This document shows, piece after piece, positions 22,545 to 31,450 of a stretch of 50,942 nt of DNA. A program made the translations under genes and the position numbers. Location: the NCBI GenBank assembly GCA_043748455.1, contig JAYTNF010000007.1, positions 1 to 50,942 on the forward strand, read 5' to 3'. Within the stretch, counting starts at the first letter, position 1. Every line of letters begins with the position of its first letter. The stretch comes from JAAFKA01 sp043748455. Lineage in GTDB: Bacteria; Bacteroidota; Bacteroidia; Cytophagales; Thermoflexibacteraceae. Below the pieces are notes generated by a model. That model was not told the origin of the DNA. It saw nothing but the letters and a program-made list of their open reading frames with translations, and made no database searches.

Positions 22545-22643
22545 TTTGTCATTCTAAGATTGCGAAGAATCTGACGTTATGCAATCAAAAAGTAATCATT
22601 CAGATTCTTAAGGATTGCCGCCTACTTAGCTCAGAATGACAAA
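22545..22643. repeat. TCATTCTGAGC-type palindromic repeat, diverged copy
   Basis: The outer arms TTTGTCATTCTAAG (22545-22558) and CTCAGAATGACAAA (22630-22643) pair with one mismatch and the AGAATCTGA/TCAGATTCT inner arms are kept. Its left end contributes the TTTG of a TACCTTTG box at 22541-22548, so the insertion may have supplied part of a promoter for the channel gene. Confidence 0.75.
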
Positions 22644-22656
22644 AAACACAAAAAAC

Positions 22657-23766
22657 ATGGACTTTATTATCATCGAACTTCAAAAAATATTCTACAAATT
22701 AGAAAGAATTTTATATAAAAACTTTCGTATAGACAACGATACTTTATTTGAGATTTTATTAGTCGGATTGTTTGCCATTATTTTTAGCAAATTATCGTCT
22801 TATATTTTCAAAGCATTGGCAGCCAAAGCTATTGATAACAAAAAACGCAATGATTTATATGAATTTTTAAGAGATTCTATTTCATTTATGTTTTTGGCTG
22901 TTTTTGTGTTAGTTGCTGCAAACGAAATTCCAATTGTGGCAAATAAATATTTGACAGCAGTTGAACTTATTTTAATAGCTTTACTAATTCATAAAGTTGC
23001 AAGGTTTTATATTAACAAAAGATTAGACAACTTAGAAGATAATAATGACAAAACTAAGTTAGCTTTTTTACAAAATACCTTAGATTTATTGGTATTTATT
23101 GTGGCAGGATTTGCTGTAATTTCTTCTATTCCTCAATTTCGGGCTTTTGCTATTACCTTGTTTGCAAGTGCTGGTATTTTTGCAGCTTTTATTGGTTTGG
23201 CATCACAAAAAGCCTTTGCAAACTTGGTTAGCGGTATTTTTATTGTCATTTTCAAACCTTTTAGAGTTGGCGATGTAGTAGAAGTTGATGGGCACATGGG
23301 CGAAGTAAAAGACATTACTTTAAGACATACACGAATTTTAAACTATGAAAATCGCAGTGTAATTATTCCAAATGCAAATATTGATAGCTTAGTTATTAAA
23401 AATTCCTCATTTCCCGAAACCAAAGTTTGTCGTTATATCGAAGTTACGATTAGCTATGAATCTAATATTGACAAAGCCATGAAAATAATAGAAAATTTGG
23501 CATTAAACCACCCTTTTTGTCTTGACCAACGCACAGAGGAAGAGAAACGCAAAGGAACTCCTCAAGTACGTTTGCGTGCTTTGCGATTGAATGATTATGG
23601 CGTGTTATTGCGAGCAAATGTGTGGGCAAAAACGGCTGATGATGCTTATGATTTGCATTGCGATTTGAACAAAAGTATTAAAGAAAGTTTTGAACAAGAA
23701 AATATTGAAATTCCATATCCACACAGAGTTTTAATTATGAAAAACCCCAAAGGAGAAATATTATAA
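22657..23766 (+). CDS. Small-conductance mechanosensitive channel, MscS family
   Basis: The protein (369 residues from 22657) has four likely membrane helices. The pore helix and beta domain follow: FASAGIFAAFIGLASQKAFANLVSGIFIVIFKPFRVGDVVEV, then the cytoplasmic cage (GHMGEVKDITLRHTRILNYENRSVIIPNANI). It opens under membrane tension to release solutes in osmotic downshock. I start at the ATG at 22657 because the earlier in-frame ATG at 22636 lies within the right arm of a repeat. It is convergent with the nucleoside transporter gene. Confidence 0.92.
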   Translation: MDFIIIELQKIFYKLERILYKNFRIDNDTLFEILLVGLFAIIFSKLSSYIFKALAAKAIDNKKRNDLYEFLRDSISFMFLAVFVLVAANEIPIVANKYLTAVELILIALLIHKVARFYINKRLDNLEDNNDKTKLAFLQNTLDLLVFIVAGFAVISSIPQFRAFAITLFASAGIFAAFIGLASQKAFANLVSGIFIVIFKPFRVGDVVEVDGHMGEVKDITLRHTRILNYENRSVIIPNANIDSLVIKNSSFPETKVCRYIEVTISYESNIDKAMKIIENLALNHPFCLDQRTEEEKRKGTPQVRLRALRLNDYGVLLRANVWAKTADDAYDLHCDLNKSIKESFEQENIEIPYPHRVLIMKNPKGEIL

Positions 23767-23783
23767 CCTCTAATACCTTAGTA

Positions 23784-23830
23784 ATCAAGGTTTTATACCA
23801 CAGACTAAATATGTGATACAAAACCTTGAT
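23784..23830. terminator. Bidirectional terminator-like hairpin
   Basis: ATCAAGGTTTT (23784-23794) and AAAACCTTGAT (23820-23830) pair perfectly. It sits between the convergent MscS and nucleoside transporter genes. The loop holds TACCACAGACTAAA, part of a motif that also forms the stem at 26401-26420. Confidence 0.6.
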
Positions 23831-23853
23831 AAACTCTCATATAATTTGTTTGA

Positions 23854-25131
23854 TTATAATAAAATCCCAACAATAGTTGCTGATAAATACGATGCTAATG
23901 TTCCACAAATTAATGCCCTAAAACCTAAGGCAGCCAAATCTGCACGTCTCTCAGGTACTAATTCGCCAATTCCACCAACTTGAATGGCAATAGAACTAAA
24001 ATTTGCAAATCCACATAGAGCAAAACTTAAAATTGCGGTTGTTTTTGCACTCAAACCGTTTTTTATCATTACTGTTAAATCACTATAAGCTACAAATTCA
24101 TTGATAACCATTTTTGTTCCTAATAAACCACCAGCCTTTAAAATTTCATTAGATTGCACACCCATCGCCCAAGCAAAAACAGAAAAAATGGCACCTAAAA
24201 TTTCTTTCATACTCAATTTTGCCAAGTTTACACCAATAAAATCCAAAGACCAACCCCACGAAGCCAAACCAGAACCTGCCCAGCCTAAAAAACCATCAAT
24301 CAAAGCTATTAATCCAATAAAACCAATTAACATGGCAATGACATTTAAAGCAACTTTCAATCCGTCACTTGCTCCATGCGAAATAGCATCAAGTAAATTT
24401 GTGTGTTGTTGTTTCACTTCTAAGGTAACAGCACCTGTTGTAGTGGACTGTTCAACTTCGGGATAGACAATTTTTGAAATCACCAAAGCCCCTGGTGCAG
24501 CCATTAAACTTGCAGCTATCAAATATTCGGCTGGAACTCCCATGGCAATATAAACCGCCATCACACCACCTGCAATACAAGCCATACTACCTGACATGGA
24601 AGCCAACAATTCCGATTTTGTCATGGTTGAAATATAAGGTTTTATCATAATTTGTGCCTCTACTTGCCCCACAAAGGCACTTGCTACATTAGATAAAGCC
24701 TCGCTACCACTCACACGCATAAGTTTATAAACCACAAAAGCAATGGCAGAAATCACTTTTTGCATAAGTCCAATATGGTAGGCAATATTTACTAACACAG
24801 CCACAAAAATAATTGTTGGCACAACTTTAAACATAAAAATAAAGCTATTTTCACCACCTAATTTATCTGCTAATACATTCTGACGTACTAAAACCCCAAA
24901 TACAAAATCTGCACCTGCATTTGAAAAGTCTAAAACCGTTGTAACCACCTGACCCAATTTACCAAATACAAGTTTTCCTATATCTGTTTTGAGAATAAAA
25001 AGAGCTAATAAAATTTGCAAGCCCAAACCTGTACCAACAAGTCTATAATTAATACGTTTTTTATTATTTGACAATAGAAATGCAATGCCCAAAATTAAGA
25101 CAATGCCTATCAGCCCTGTAAATTTTTCCAT
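23854..25131 (-). CDS. Concentrative nucleoside transporter (CNT/NupC family)
   Basis: The 425-residue membrane protein has about ten hydrophobic segments and CNT-specific blocks: VVPTIIFVAVLVNIAYHIG, EALSNVASAFVGQVEAQIMIKPY, GSMACIAGGVMAVYIAMG and the C-terminal GFANFSSIAIQVGGIG. It imports nucleosides with H+ or Na+ across the inner membrane. The GQVEA motif and the NFSS block that bind nucleoside and cation are intact. The gene is monocistronic. Confidence 0.94.
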   Translation of the reverse strand: MEKFTGLIGIVLILGIAFLLSNNKKRINYRLVGTGLGLQILLALFILKTDIGKLVFGKLGQVVTTVLDFSNAGADFVFGVLVRQNVLADKLGGENSFIFMFKVVPTIIFVAVLVNIAYHIGLMQKVISAIAFVVYKLMRVSGSEALSNVASAFVGQVEAQIMIKPYISTMTKSELLASMSGSMACIAGGVMAVYIAMGVPAEYLIAASLMAAPGALVISKIVYPEVEQSTTTGAVTLEVKQQHTNLLDAISHGASDGLKVALNVIAMLIGFIGLIALIDGFLGWAGSGLASWGWSLDFIGVNLAKLSMKEILGAIFSVFAWAMGVQSNEILKAGGLLGTKMVINEFVAYSDLTVMIKNGLSAKTTAILSFALCGFANFSSIAIQVGGIGELVPERRADLAALGFRALICGTLASYLSATIVGILL

Positions 25132-25306
25132 GAGATTTTTTATAATAGATTATGTATAGGTTAAGATTATGCGGCAAAATAGCAAAATGTTTTTGTTTTG
25201 CGACAAAAATTTAAAACTATTATCATATTAAAGACTTATTAGGTGTTTTAGAGTAAAAGCAGCCCCAAAAAAGCAGCAAAAAGTAGCAAAAAACATAAAA
25301 AAATAA

Positions 25307-25314
25307 TACTTTTG
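25307..25314 (+). promoter_or_regulatory. Candidate -7 box for the oxidase subunit III gene
   Basis: TACTTTTG fits the Bacteroidota TAnnTTTG box and lies 83 bases before the start codon. No clear TTG -33 box is present at the usual distance. Confidence 0.35.
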
Positions 25315-25397
25315 TGTTCTTAAAAAGCAATAAGTAATAGAATAGTTACAAACAAATCATAAACTAAATAGTTAATAATGCATAAATCACAAATTTT

Positions 25398-26000
25398 ATG
25401 AAAAGAGAAGCCCTAATACAAAACCAACCACAAGACCAGCCAACACCTACCTTGGCAATGAACCCAAAGAAATTTGCGTTGTGGTTATTTATCGTTACAA
25501 TTATTATGCTTTTTGGTGCTTTCACTAGTGCCTACATTGTTCGGGCTGCGGAAGGAAATTGGCTCGAATTTGATTTGCCAAATATTTTTTGGGCAAGCAC
25601 CACAATAATGTTTATTAGCAGTGGCACCATTCATTGGGCATATATATGTGCAAAGAGAGATGATTTAGCAACCTTAAAAATAGCTATTAGCATTACTTTT
25701 GTCTTGGGCTTGGCATTTTTAGTGATGCAAGTTATGGGTTGGGGTGCATTGATAGATATTGGCGTATTTTTTGGCGGCAATCAGTCAAATCCAGCAGGTT
25801 CATTTGTATATGTGCTATCATTCTTGCACTTAGTACACTTATTTGGAGGCTTAATTGTCCTTATTTTTGCTCTTGTTGCAACATTTAATTACAAAGTTCA
25901 TTCAAAATCTCTGTTACAAATAGAAATGTCTGCAACGTATTGGCATTTTTTAGATGCTTTATGGATATATTTATTTTTCTTTCTGTTGGTAAATAATTAA
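25398..26000 (+). CDS. Heme-copper cytochrome oxidase subunit III
   Basis: The 200-residue protein has five membrane helices and the subunit III features WLFIVTIIMLFGAFTSAYIV at the start, a central SFLHLVHLFGGLIVLIF block and the closing SATYWHFLDALWIYLFFFLL. It is part of an aa3/caa3-type oxidase in the inner membrane and stabilises the proton-pumping core rather than carrying cofactors. In many Bacteroidota it lies beside cyoE, a second subunit III gene and SCO genes. Here no other oxidase gene is adjacent; the gene stands alone before a 780-base repeat-rich gap. Confidence 0.93.
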   Translation: MKREALIQNQPQDQPTPTLAMNPKKFALWLFIVTIIMLFGAFTSAYIVRAAEGNWLEFDLPNIFWASTTIMFISSGTIHWAYICAKRDDLATLKIAISITFVLGLAFLVMQVMGWGALIDIGVFFGGNQSNPAGSFVYVLSFLHLVHLFGGLIVLIFALVATFNYKVHSKSLLQIEMSATYWHFLDALWIYLFFFLLVNN

Positions 26001-26002
26001 GC

Positions 26003-26438
26003 TAAGTTGCGTAGTGTTTGTAACCACAGACTTTAGTCCAATGCTATTAAGCTAAGAAAGTTAAATTGCAATATTGCTAATTACTTGATTATCAATTAAT
26101 TATATTTTTTTAGTTCCCTTAGGAACGACATATTTATAGCAAAAGTAAGCACCGACTCCCCCAAAGTGCTGTAGGGCAGGACATATTGCGTGCCTACGGC
26201 ACTTTGGGAGGAAGAATATACGTTTGCTATAAATATTTCGTGCCTAAGGGCACTAAAAAAGACTTTCTTAGCTTAATAGCATTGGACTTTAGTGTATAAT
26301 TTTCTAAAATTTCATTTCAAACTTGATTCCAAGAAATCATTAAAAATAGCTATTTATAGTAGTTTTATTGTAAATTTTCTGATTGAAGTTATGACAAAAA
26401 CCACAGACTAAAGTCTGTGGTACATTCTACGCAACTTA
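26003..26438. repeat. Nested multi-layer palindrome
   Basis: Four concentric pairs are visible. Layer 1 is TAAGTTGCGTAG (26003-26014) with CTACGCAACTTA (26427-26438). Layer 2 is a perfect 27-bp pair (26035-26061 with 26262-26288). Layer 3 is an imperfect 38-bp pair (26106-26143 with 26223-26260). Layer 4 is CCCAAAGTGC...GCACTTTGGG at 26159-26208. A separate perfect hairpin, CCACAGACTAAAGTCTGTGG, lies at 26401-26420. The remaining bases up to the next gene at 26785 are AT-rich, and I see nothing further there. Confidence 0.85.
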
Positions 26439-26784
26439 CATTAATTAATTAATTATGCTAATTATGGAAATTTAAGGTTATGATTTAAAAGTACTTTAAG
26501 CCTATTTTAGATGATATTATTGCCATAATTTAATATTTTACTAATAATTATGTAGTGTGTAGTTCCTACCACGCACAATTTCCAAAACAAACCCAAAAAT
26601 AATTCCTAAATCCTACTGACTATTTTGTTATCATTGTTTCTAAACTGTTAAATTTTCTTATAATTATCAACTATTTTATTTTTAATTGCGTACCTATAAT
26701 AACATTGCAAAATGTTATAAAGTGTTAGCCATCAAATTCTCAAAATTTACGCCTTTTTGTTTTTATTTATTTACGCTAATTCAC

Positions 26785-27939
26785 ATGAAATATTTATTAA
26801 TTATTTGTATTTTTTTACTAAATGTTATAAATTCACTTGCAATAACTGCCCAAATACAAGAAGTTAAATTACCCAAAATTAAAATCAACACTAATAATAC
26901 AAATAAGATTAACTTGCTTGTAAAACTAAATAATTCGAGATTACAAGAACAATTTTTGAGAATTTTTGCAACTGCTACACAAAATTCTCAAATCATTCCA
27001 TTTTATAAAAATCCTGTAAATACCAATTTACCAGCAGATACACGCAATATTTTAAAGCAAATAGCAGGAAATAATACCGAAAATAACAAGCAAAATAGCA
27101 CCGAAAAATATTTTTACTTTATTGTAAAAGAAAGTTGGGAAAATGGACTTTTTATGCCAAAAGTTATCGAACTTTTTGACGAAGGTACAGCAGAAAATCA
27201 ATACAAATCTACTTATCAATGTAGTTTTTATTATGCAGATTTTGTGGCTTTATTAGATAATGAAATGATTGAAAAATGTAGATTTTCAAATTTTATAAGC
27301 AAAAATACTAACCAAGTTATTATAAAGGAATTTGATTTGAGAGAACAAGCAAATTCAAAACTACAAAGAAAAGGCAGAGAAATTAGTCGGTTGTTGTTAC
27401 AATCTGTGTTAAATAAAGAATTAAAGGCGTATTTGCTAAGGCAAGATAGTTTGACTTTTGAGGAAACTCCTCTGAATTTGGAAGAAACATTGGAGATTTT
27501 GCAGGTTAGAGAACACTCAAATAGCATAGCACTTGATGGTATTTTAGATAAAAAAATGTTGCCAACAGCAAAAATAAAAATCTATAAAGATAGATTATAC
27601 GGCAAATATAAAGGCTTTTATTACACGCCAAAACAATTTTACCAATTACAAGCCTATCAAGAAATAAATTATAATGAAAATTTTGATAAAAAAGCCCTAA
27701 AAACTTTATATCTTGCATTGGTGTTGCCTGCTGCATTTTCGCCGAAAGGAATTGATGAGCCAATGTTATGGTTTAAGGCTGCGGACTGTGAAAAGTTGTT
27801 TGCAAAGATAAAAAAAGCAAAATATAAAAATAAACTTGCAAAGACAAGGGCTATACAAGGTAAAATAACCTATTTAGAAGCCATAAATTTAGAATTTTTG
27901 GACGGTGTAATTTGGGAAGAAATAGTTTTTTTTGAGTGA
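26785..27939 (+). CDS. Secreted protein of unknown function
   Basis: I start at 26785 (MKYLLIICIFLLNVINSLAITA-Q) because a clear Sec signal peptide begins there; the frame open from 26686 would place 33 extra residues before it. The mature protein (about 360 residues) is rich in Lys, Asn and Leu, with no membrane segments. The middle and C-terminus contain several charged helices and a strand-rich section. I do not recognise a domain. It is probably periplasmic. It stands alone between two palindromic regions. Confidence 0.72.
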   Translation: MKYLLIICIFLLNVINSLAITAQIQEVKLPKIKINTNNTNKINLLVKLNNSRLQEQFLRIFATATQNSQIIPFYKNPVNTNLPADTRNILKQIAGNNTENNKQNSTEKYFYFIVKESWENGLFMPKVIELFDEGTAENQYKSTYQCSFYYADFVALLDNEMIEKCRFSNFISKNTNQVIIKEFDLREQANSKLQRKGREISRLLLQSVLNKELKAYLLRQDSLTFEETPLNLEETLEILQVREHSNSIALDGILDKKMLPTAKIKIYKDRLYGKYKGFYYTPKQFYQLQAYQEINYNENFDKKALKTLYLALVLPAAFSPKGIDEPMLWFKAADCEKLFAKIKKAKYKNKLAKTRAIQGKITYLEAINLEFLDGVIWEEIVFFE

Positions 27940-27955
27940 AATTGGGTAGAATGTG

Positions 27956-28010
27956 TTTTGTCATTGTAAATAAAGAATCTAAATCAGATTCTTTATTTAC
28001 AATGACAAAA
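27956..28010. terminator. Perfect 25-bp hairpin
   Basis: The arms 27956-27980 and 27986-28010 are exact reverse complements around a 5-base loop. The outer TTTGTCATT and inner AGAATCT blocks match the TCATTCTGAGC repeat family, so it is probably a reduced member that now serves as a terminator. Confidence 0.75.
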
Positions 28011-28051
28011 TACGAATAATTGCGGTTATTATTAAAATCTATAATTGCCTT

Positions 28052-28807
28052 ATGATTGAAGTAAAGAATATAAAAAAATCTTTTCAAGATAAAGAAGTTT
28101 TGAAGGATATTAGCGGAGTTTTTAAAGCTGGTGTTACTAATTTTATTATTGGTGCAAGTGGCACAGGAAAAAGTGTGTTATTGAAAAATATTGTCGGTTT
28201 GGTTATACCAGATTCGGGTCAGGTTTTGTTTGATGGCAGAGATTTTATTACTGCAAATAGAGATCAAAGACAAGATATTCGCCGAGAATTAGGTATGTTA
28301 TTTCAGGCTTCGGCGTTATTTGATTCGAAAACAGTGGCAGAAAACATACGATTTCCATTAGATATGCTTACAAATATGCCTGAAAGTGAAAAAAATGATA
28401 GGGTTAATTTTTGTTTACAACGTGTTGATTTGGAGGCAGCAGCGAAAAAAATGCCCTCAGAAATTTCGGGTGGCATGAAAAAACGGGTGGGAATTGCAAG
28501 GGCAATAGTCTTAAATCCTAAATATTTGTTTTGTGATGAGCCAAATTCGGGTTTAGACCCGCTGACTTCTATCAAAATTGATAATTTAATACAAGAAATC
28601 ACTCATGAATTTCAAATGACAACAATTATAGTGAGTCATGACATGAATTCTATCATGGAAATTGGTGAATATATTATGTTTTTGCATAAAGGTAACAAAG
28701 TTTGGGAAGGAGATAACGAAAATATCATGTATGCAGAAGTACCTGAATTACAAGAATTTGTATTTACAAATAAATTGATGCGAAAGTTTGCGGGGAAAGG
28801 AAAATGA
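28052..28807 (+). CDS. ABC transporter ATPase, MlaF-like
   Basis: The 251-residue protein carries Walker A GASGTGKS (residues 34-41), a Q-loop (MLFQASALFDSKTVAENI), the ABC signature SGGMKKR near residue 139, Walker B LFCDEPNSGLDP near 160 and an H-loop VSHD. The GMLFQ.SALFDS.TV.ENI pattern is characteristic of MlaF, the ATPase of the MlaFEDB retrograde phospholipid transporter. The permease (MlaE) and MCE protein (MlaD) genes are not beside it, although they commonly are. It acts at the inner membrane. The next gene, lipB, follows 21 bases later. Confidence 0.88.
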   Translation: MIEVKNIKKSFQDKEVLKDISGVFKAGVTNFIIGASGTGKSVLLKNIVGLVIPDSGQVLFDGRDFITANRDQRQDIRRELGMLFQASALFDSKTVAENIRFPLDMLTNMPESEKNDRVNFCLQRVDLEAAAKKMPSEISGGMKKRVGIARAIVLNPKYLFCDEPNSGLDPLTSIKIDNLIQEITHEFQMTTIIVSHDMNSIMEIGEYIMFLHKGNKVWEGDNENIMYAEVPELQEFVFTNKLMRKFAGKGK

Positions 28808-28828
28808 TATTAAAAACCTATTATCAAA

Positions 28829-29548
28829 ATGATAAATCTCATGCAAAATAAACAAATACAACTACAAAATTTAGGATTAATGAGTTATAAAGATGCTTGG
28901 GAAACACAAGACAAAATTTTTCAAAGCATTGTAAATCAGAAAATAGCAAATAGAAATTTAGCAATAGAAGCACAACAGCTTACAGATAATTATCTGCTAT
29001 TTTGCGAACATCCCCACGTTTATACATTAGGAAAATCGGGGGCAGCTACGCATTTACTATTGAATGAAAGGCAACTTTTTGATGAAAAAATAGATTTTTT
29101 TCATACAAATCGTGGTGGTGACATTACTTATCATGGTTATGGGCAAGTGGTTTGCTATCCTATTCTGGACTTAGATAATTTTTTTACAGATATTCATTTG
29201 TATTTGCGATATTTGGAGGAGGCTGTTATTCGAACTTTGGCAGAATATGATTTGAAAGCTGGTCGCATAGATAAGTTTACAGGAGTTTGGTTAGATTATG
29301 AAACCCAAGAAAAGCCTCGCAAAATTTGTGCTATCGGAGTCCGCACAAGTCGTTGGGTTACTATGCATGGTTTTGCCTTAAATGTAAATACAGATTTGCG
29401 ATATTTTCAGCACATTGTACCTTGTGGAATTGCCGATAAAGCCGTAACTTCCTTAGCAAATGAGCTAGGAAAACAAGTTGATATGCACGAAGTTCAGCAC
29501 TATTTGACAAAACATTTGACTAATTTATTTGAATGGCAAGTAGCATAA
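28829..29548 (+). CDS. lipB: Octanoyltransferase LipB
   Basis: The 239-residue protein transfers octanoyl groups from acyl carrier protein to lipoyl domains. The conserved RGGDITYHGYGQ (residues 95-106), Lys165 (RKICAIGVR) and the catalytic Cys199 (HIVPCGI) are in place. Residue 104 is Tyr where almost all LipB proteins have Pro (HGPGQ). It follows the MlaF-like gene by 21 bases and may be cotranscribed. A second ATG at 28841 is a possible alternative start. Confidence 0.95.
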   Translation: MINLMQNKQIQLQNLGLMSYKDAWETQDKIFQSIVNQKIANRNLAIEAQQLTDNYLLFCEHPHVYTLGKSGAATHLLLNERQLFDEKIDFFHTNRGGDITYHGYGQVVCYPILDLDNFFTDIHLYLRYLEEAVIRTLAEYDLKAGRIDKFTGVWLDYETQEKPRKICAIGVRTSRWVTMHGFALNVNTDLRYFQHIVPCGIADKAVTSLANELGKQVDMHEVQHYLTKHLTNLFEWQVA

Positions 29549-29615
29549 AATAATTATAAGTTGTGCTGGTTTGGTATATAATTTACTACATTATAATTAT
29601 CGTTATCTTGTTTCA

Positions 29616-29792
29616 TTATGAATTTCGCCCAACATTCTCAAACTCATTTTTGTATCTTGTGATTATGGCATAAGAACTCACAAATTGTATAATTATTGCA
29701 TCAAGCTGTCCTAAAACTTGCTGTATTTGCATATTAATCATGTCTGAGGTCATGTTGCCATCAATAACTTCTTTTGCAACCCAAAAAGAAAA
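29616..29792 (-). pseudogene. Fragment resembling the membrane domain of a peptidase-type ABC exporter
   Basis: An ATG-less open stretch of 58 codons reads VIDGNMTSDMINMQIQQV and then LGQLDAIIIQFV. The spacing of V-I-x-G-x-M-T, GQL and QF matches the TM5-6 end of bacteriocin/HlyB-type exporters. Stops close both ends and no ATPase domain follows. It is the only coding trace in the 550-base gap between lipB and the starch-synthase-like gene; the rest is AT-rich, with a block (AAAATTAGGTAGTGGTAA) that also occurs at 35171. Confidence 0.35.
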
Positions 29793-29894
29793 TTAGGTAG
29801 TGGTAATATATAATATGATAATCAATTAGTTAGCTATTTTATTATCCATAAAACTGTTTAAAAGTAACTTAAAATTAAGTCTTAAAGTCAAAAA

Positions 29895-29922
29895 AACCCT
29901 TCTGTTGAATTGCAGAAGGGTT
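29895..29922 (-). terminator. Terminator of the starch-synthase-like gene
   Basis: AACCCTTCTG (29895-29904) and CAGAAGGGTT (29913-29922) pair perfectly. On the minus strand a run of T follows the stem. It lies about 180 bases downstream of the leftward gene at 30099. Confidence 0.6.
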
Positions 29923-30098
29923 GTAAAGTAATAATATTATAATAAGATATATTTTTACTAATATCAAATTTTTATTTATAATATTATTGCATATAAATTT
30001 ATAAAATATTAAAAAGTTATATTAAAAATATCATGGAATTGAAAATTTGATTCAACATATAAAGCTATTTTTTTGTTAAAATTAACTCAAATATTTTC

Positions 30099-30911
30099 TT
30101 AATTATTTGTTAATTCTGTATATAATTTATAATAAAAATCAGAAAAACTTGCATCACTCGGTGCAGCAATAGGCACTGGTGTATCAGAAACACGTCCATC
30201 AATTTTCAAATCATCAACACTTGTACTTGCACGCACTACTGTATCTGAAAATCTTGCACCTGTACGAATAAATCCTGAATAATCTGCTGTTTGCAACAAA
30301 GATAAAGCATCATCATCAACGTCTAACATTCGGGCTTTACCAGAAATTGTACTTCCATCAAATTTATGGGCAAAATAGCTATCATAGACTGTAAATACTG
30401 TTTTTGTATCTTTAAACACAGGGTCATTTTTATAAGTTGTTTTCAAATACATTGGAATTAAACTTGTCATCCAATCATTGCAATGCACAACATCAGGAGC
30501 CCAGCCTAATTTTTTTACCGTTTCAATCACACCTTTACAGAAAAATATAGCTCTTTCGTCATTATCTGCATGAAAAAGATTGTCCTTATCCGTAAATACT
30601 GATTTACGTTGGAAATAATCATCATTGTCTATGAAATATACTTGTAATTTAGCGGTTGGTATTGATGCTACTTTTATCTGGAGGGGTTTTTCTTCGTCAC
30701 CAACTGTGATATTGATGCCTGAAAGTCGTACTACTTCATGAAGTCTATTCTTACGTTCATTAATTAAACCAAATCGGGGAACTAAAATTCTGATTTCCAT
30801 GCCCATTTCTTGCATTGCTTGAGGCAATTGTAACACATAATTGGCAACCTCTGAGGTGTTAAGGAACGGATTAATTTCACTGGCAACGTAGAGAATTTTC
30901 AGTTTAGACAT
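30099..30911 (-). CDS. Single-domain starch/glycogen-synthase-like protein (GT5 N-domain)
   Basis: The 270-residue protein resembles the N-terminal Rossmann domain of GT5 starch/glycogen synthases (ILYVASEINPFLNTSEVANYVLQLP, PDVVHCNDWMTSLIP, KTVFTVYDS). The KxGG motif that binds ADP-glucose is replaced by the sequence after PFL (NTSEVA), and the C-terminal GT-B domain is absent, so it is unlikely to be an ordinary glycogen synthase. Proteins of this short form are common in Bacteroidota; their reaction is not settled. A good promoter lies at 31055-31085, giving a leader of about 130 bases. Confidence 0.8.
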   Translation of the reverse strand: MSKLKILYVASEINPFLNTSEVANYVLQLPQAMQEMGMEIRILVPRFGLINERKNRLHEVVRLSGINITVGDEEKPLQIKVASIPTAKLQVYFIDNDDYFQRKSVFTDKDNLFHADNDERAIFFCKGVIETVKKLGWAPDVVHCNDWMTSLIPMYLKTTYKNDPVFKDTKTVFTVYDSYFAHKFDGSTISGKARMLDVDDDALSLLQTADYSGFIRTGARFSDTVVRASTSVDDLKIDGRVSDTPVPIAAPSDASFSDFYYKLYTELTNN

Positions 30912-31054
30912 GATATTTTAAAATTAAAAGGTTAGTTACTTTAATTTTTGTAGCAATTACTACAAAGCTGTTTTGGTGATAAGTTTCTCAGAAATTTCGT
31001 AGAACTTTCTCACAAAGTGCAACCTACATGAATTACATTACATGAATTAGTTTG

Positions 31055-31085
31055 CAAAAATATAGAAAAATAATTGGAAAAACAA
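31055..31085 (-). promoter_or_regulatory. Promoter of the starch-synthase-like gene
   Basis: On the minus strand TTG (31083-31085) and TATTTTTG (31055-31062) are 20 bases apart, the standard spacing for Bacteroidota sigma-ABfr promoters. The remainder of the 539-base divergent region to lon (30912-31450) is AT-rich; no second gene or clear lon promoter was found there. Confidence 0.65.
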
Positions 31086-31450
31086 TATGATATTGAAAAA
31101 AAGATTATTATTGCAAATAATTTAGCTAAAATCTTGCCCTTTCATGCCAAGTAACTTATTAAGTCTTGTAAAACCTACCTATTCTTTTTCTAAACTTGTC
31201 TGTGAACTATTTTATTTATGTCAAAATATATTTTTCTAAACTTTTGGCACTGGTTTATGTTTTGATAATGTATTAAAGTTACAAAAATAAAATGGGCTAA
31301 GATAGCTATATTTTTTCCTAACATATTGATTATCAAATAAAAACATTAATTTTGTAATATAATTTCGTGAATTTGCATGATAATTTTACTGGTAACAAGA
31401 CTTAAAGCTATGTCATTTTGACAGTGCATAAAATATATTTTTGATAGAAT

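Noticed and set aside
26003..26438. CRISPR-like repeat region
   Set aside because: The repeats are inverted and nested, not direct with regular spacers.
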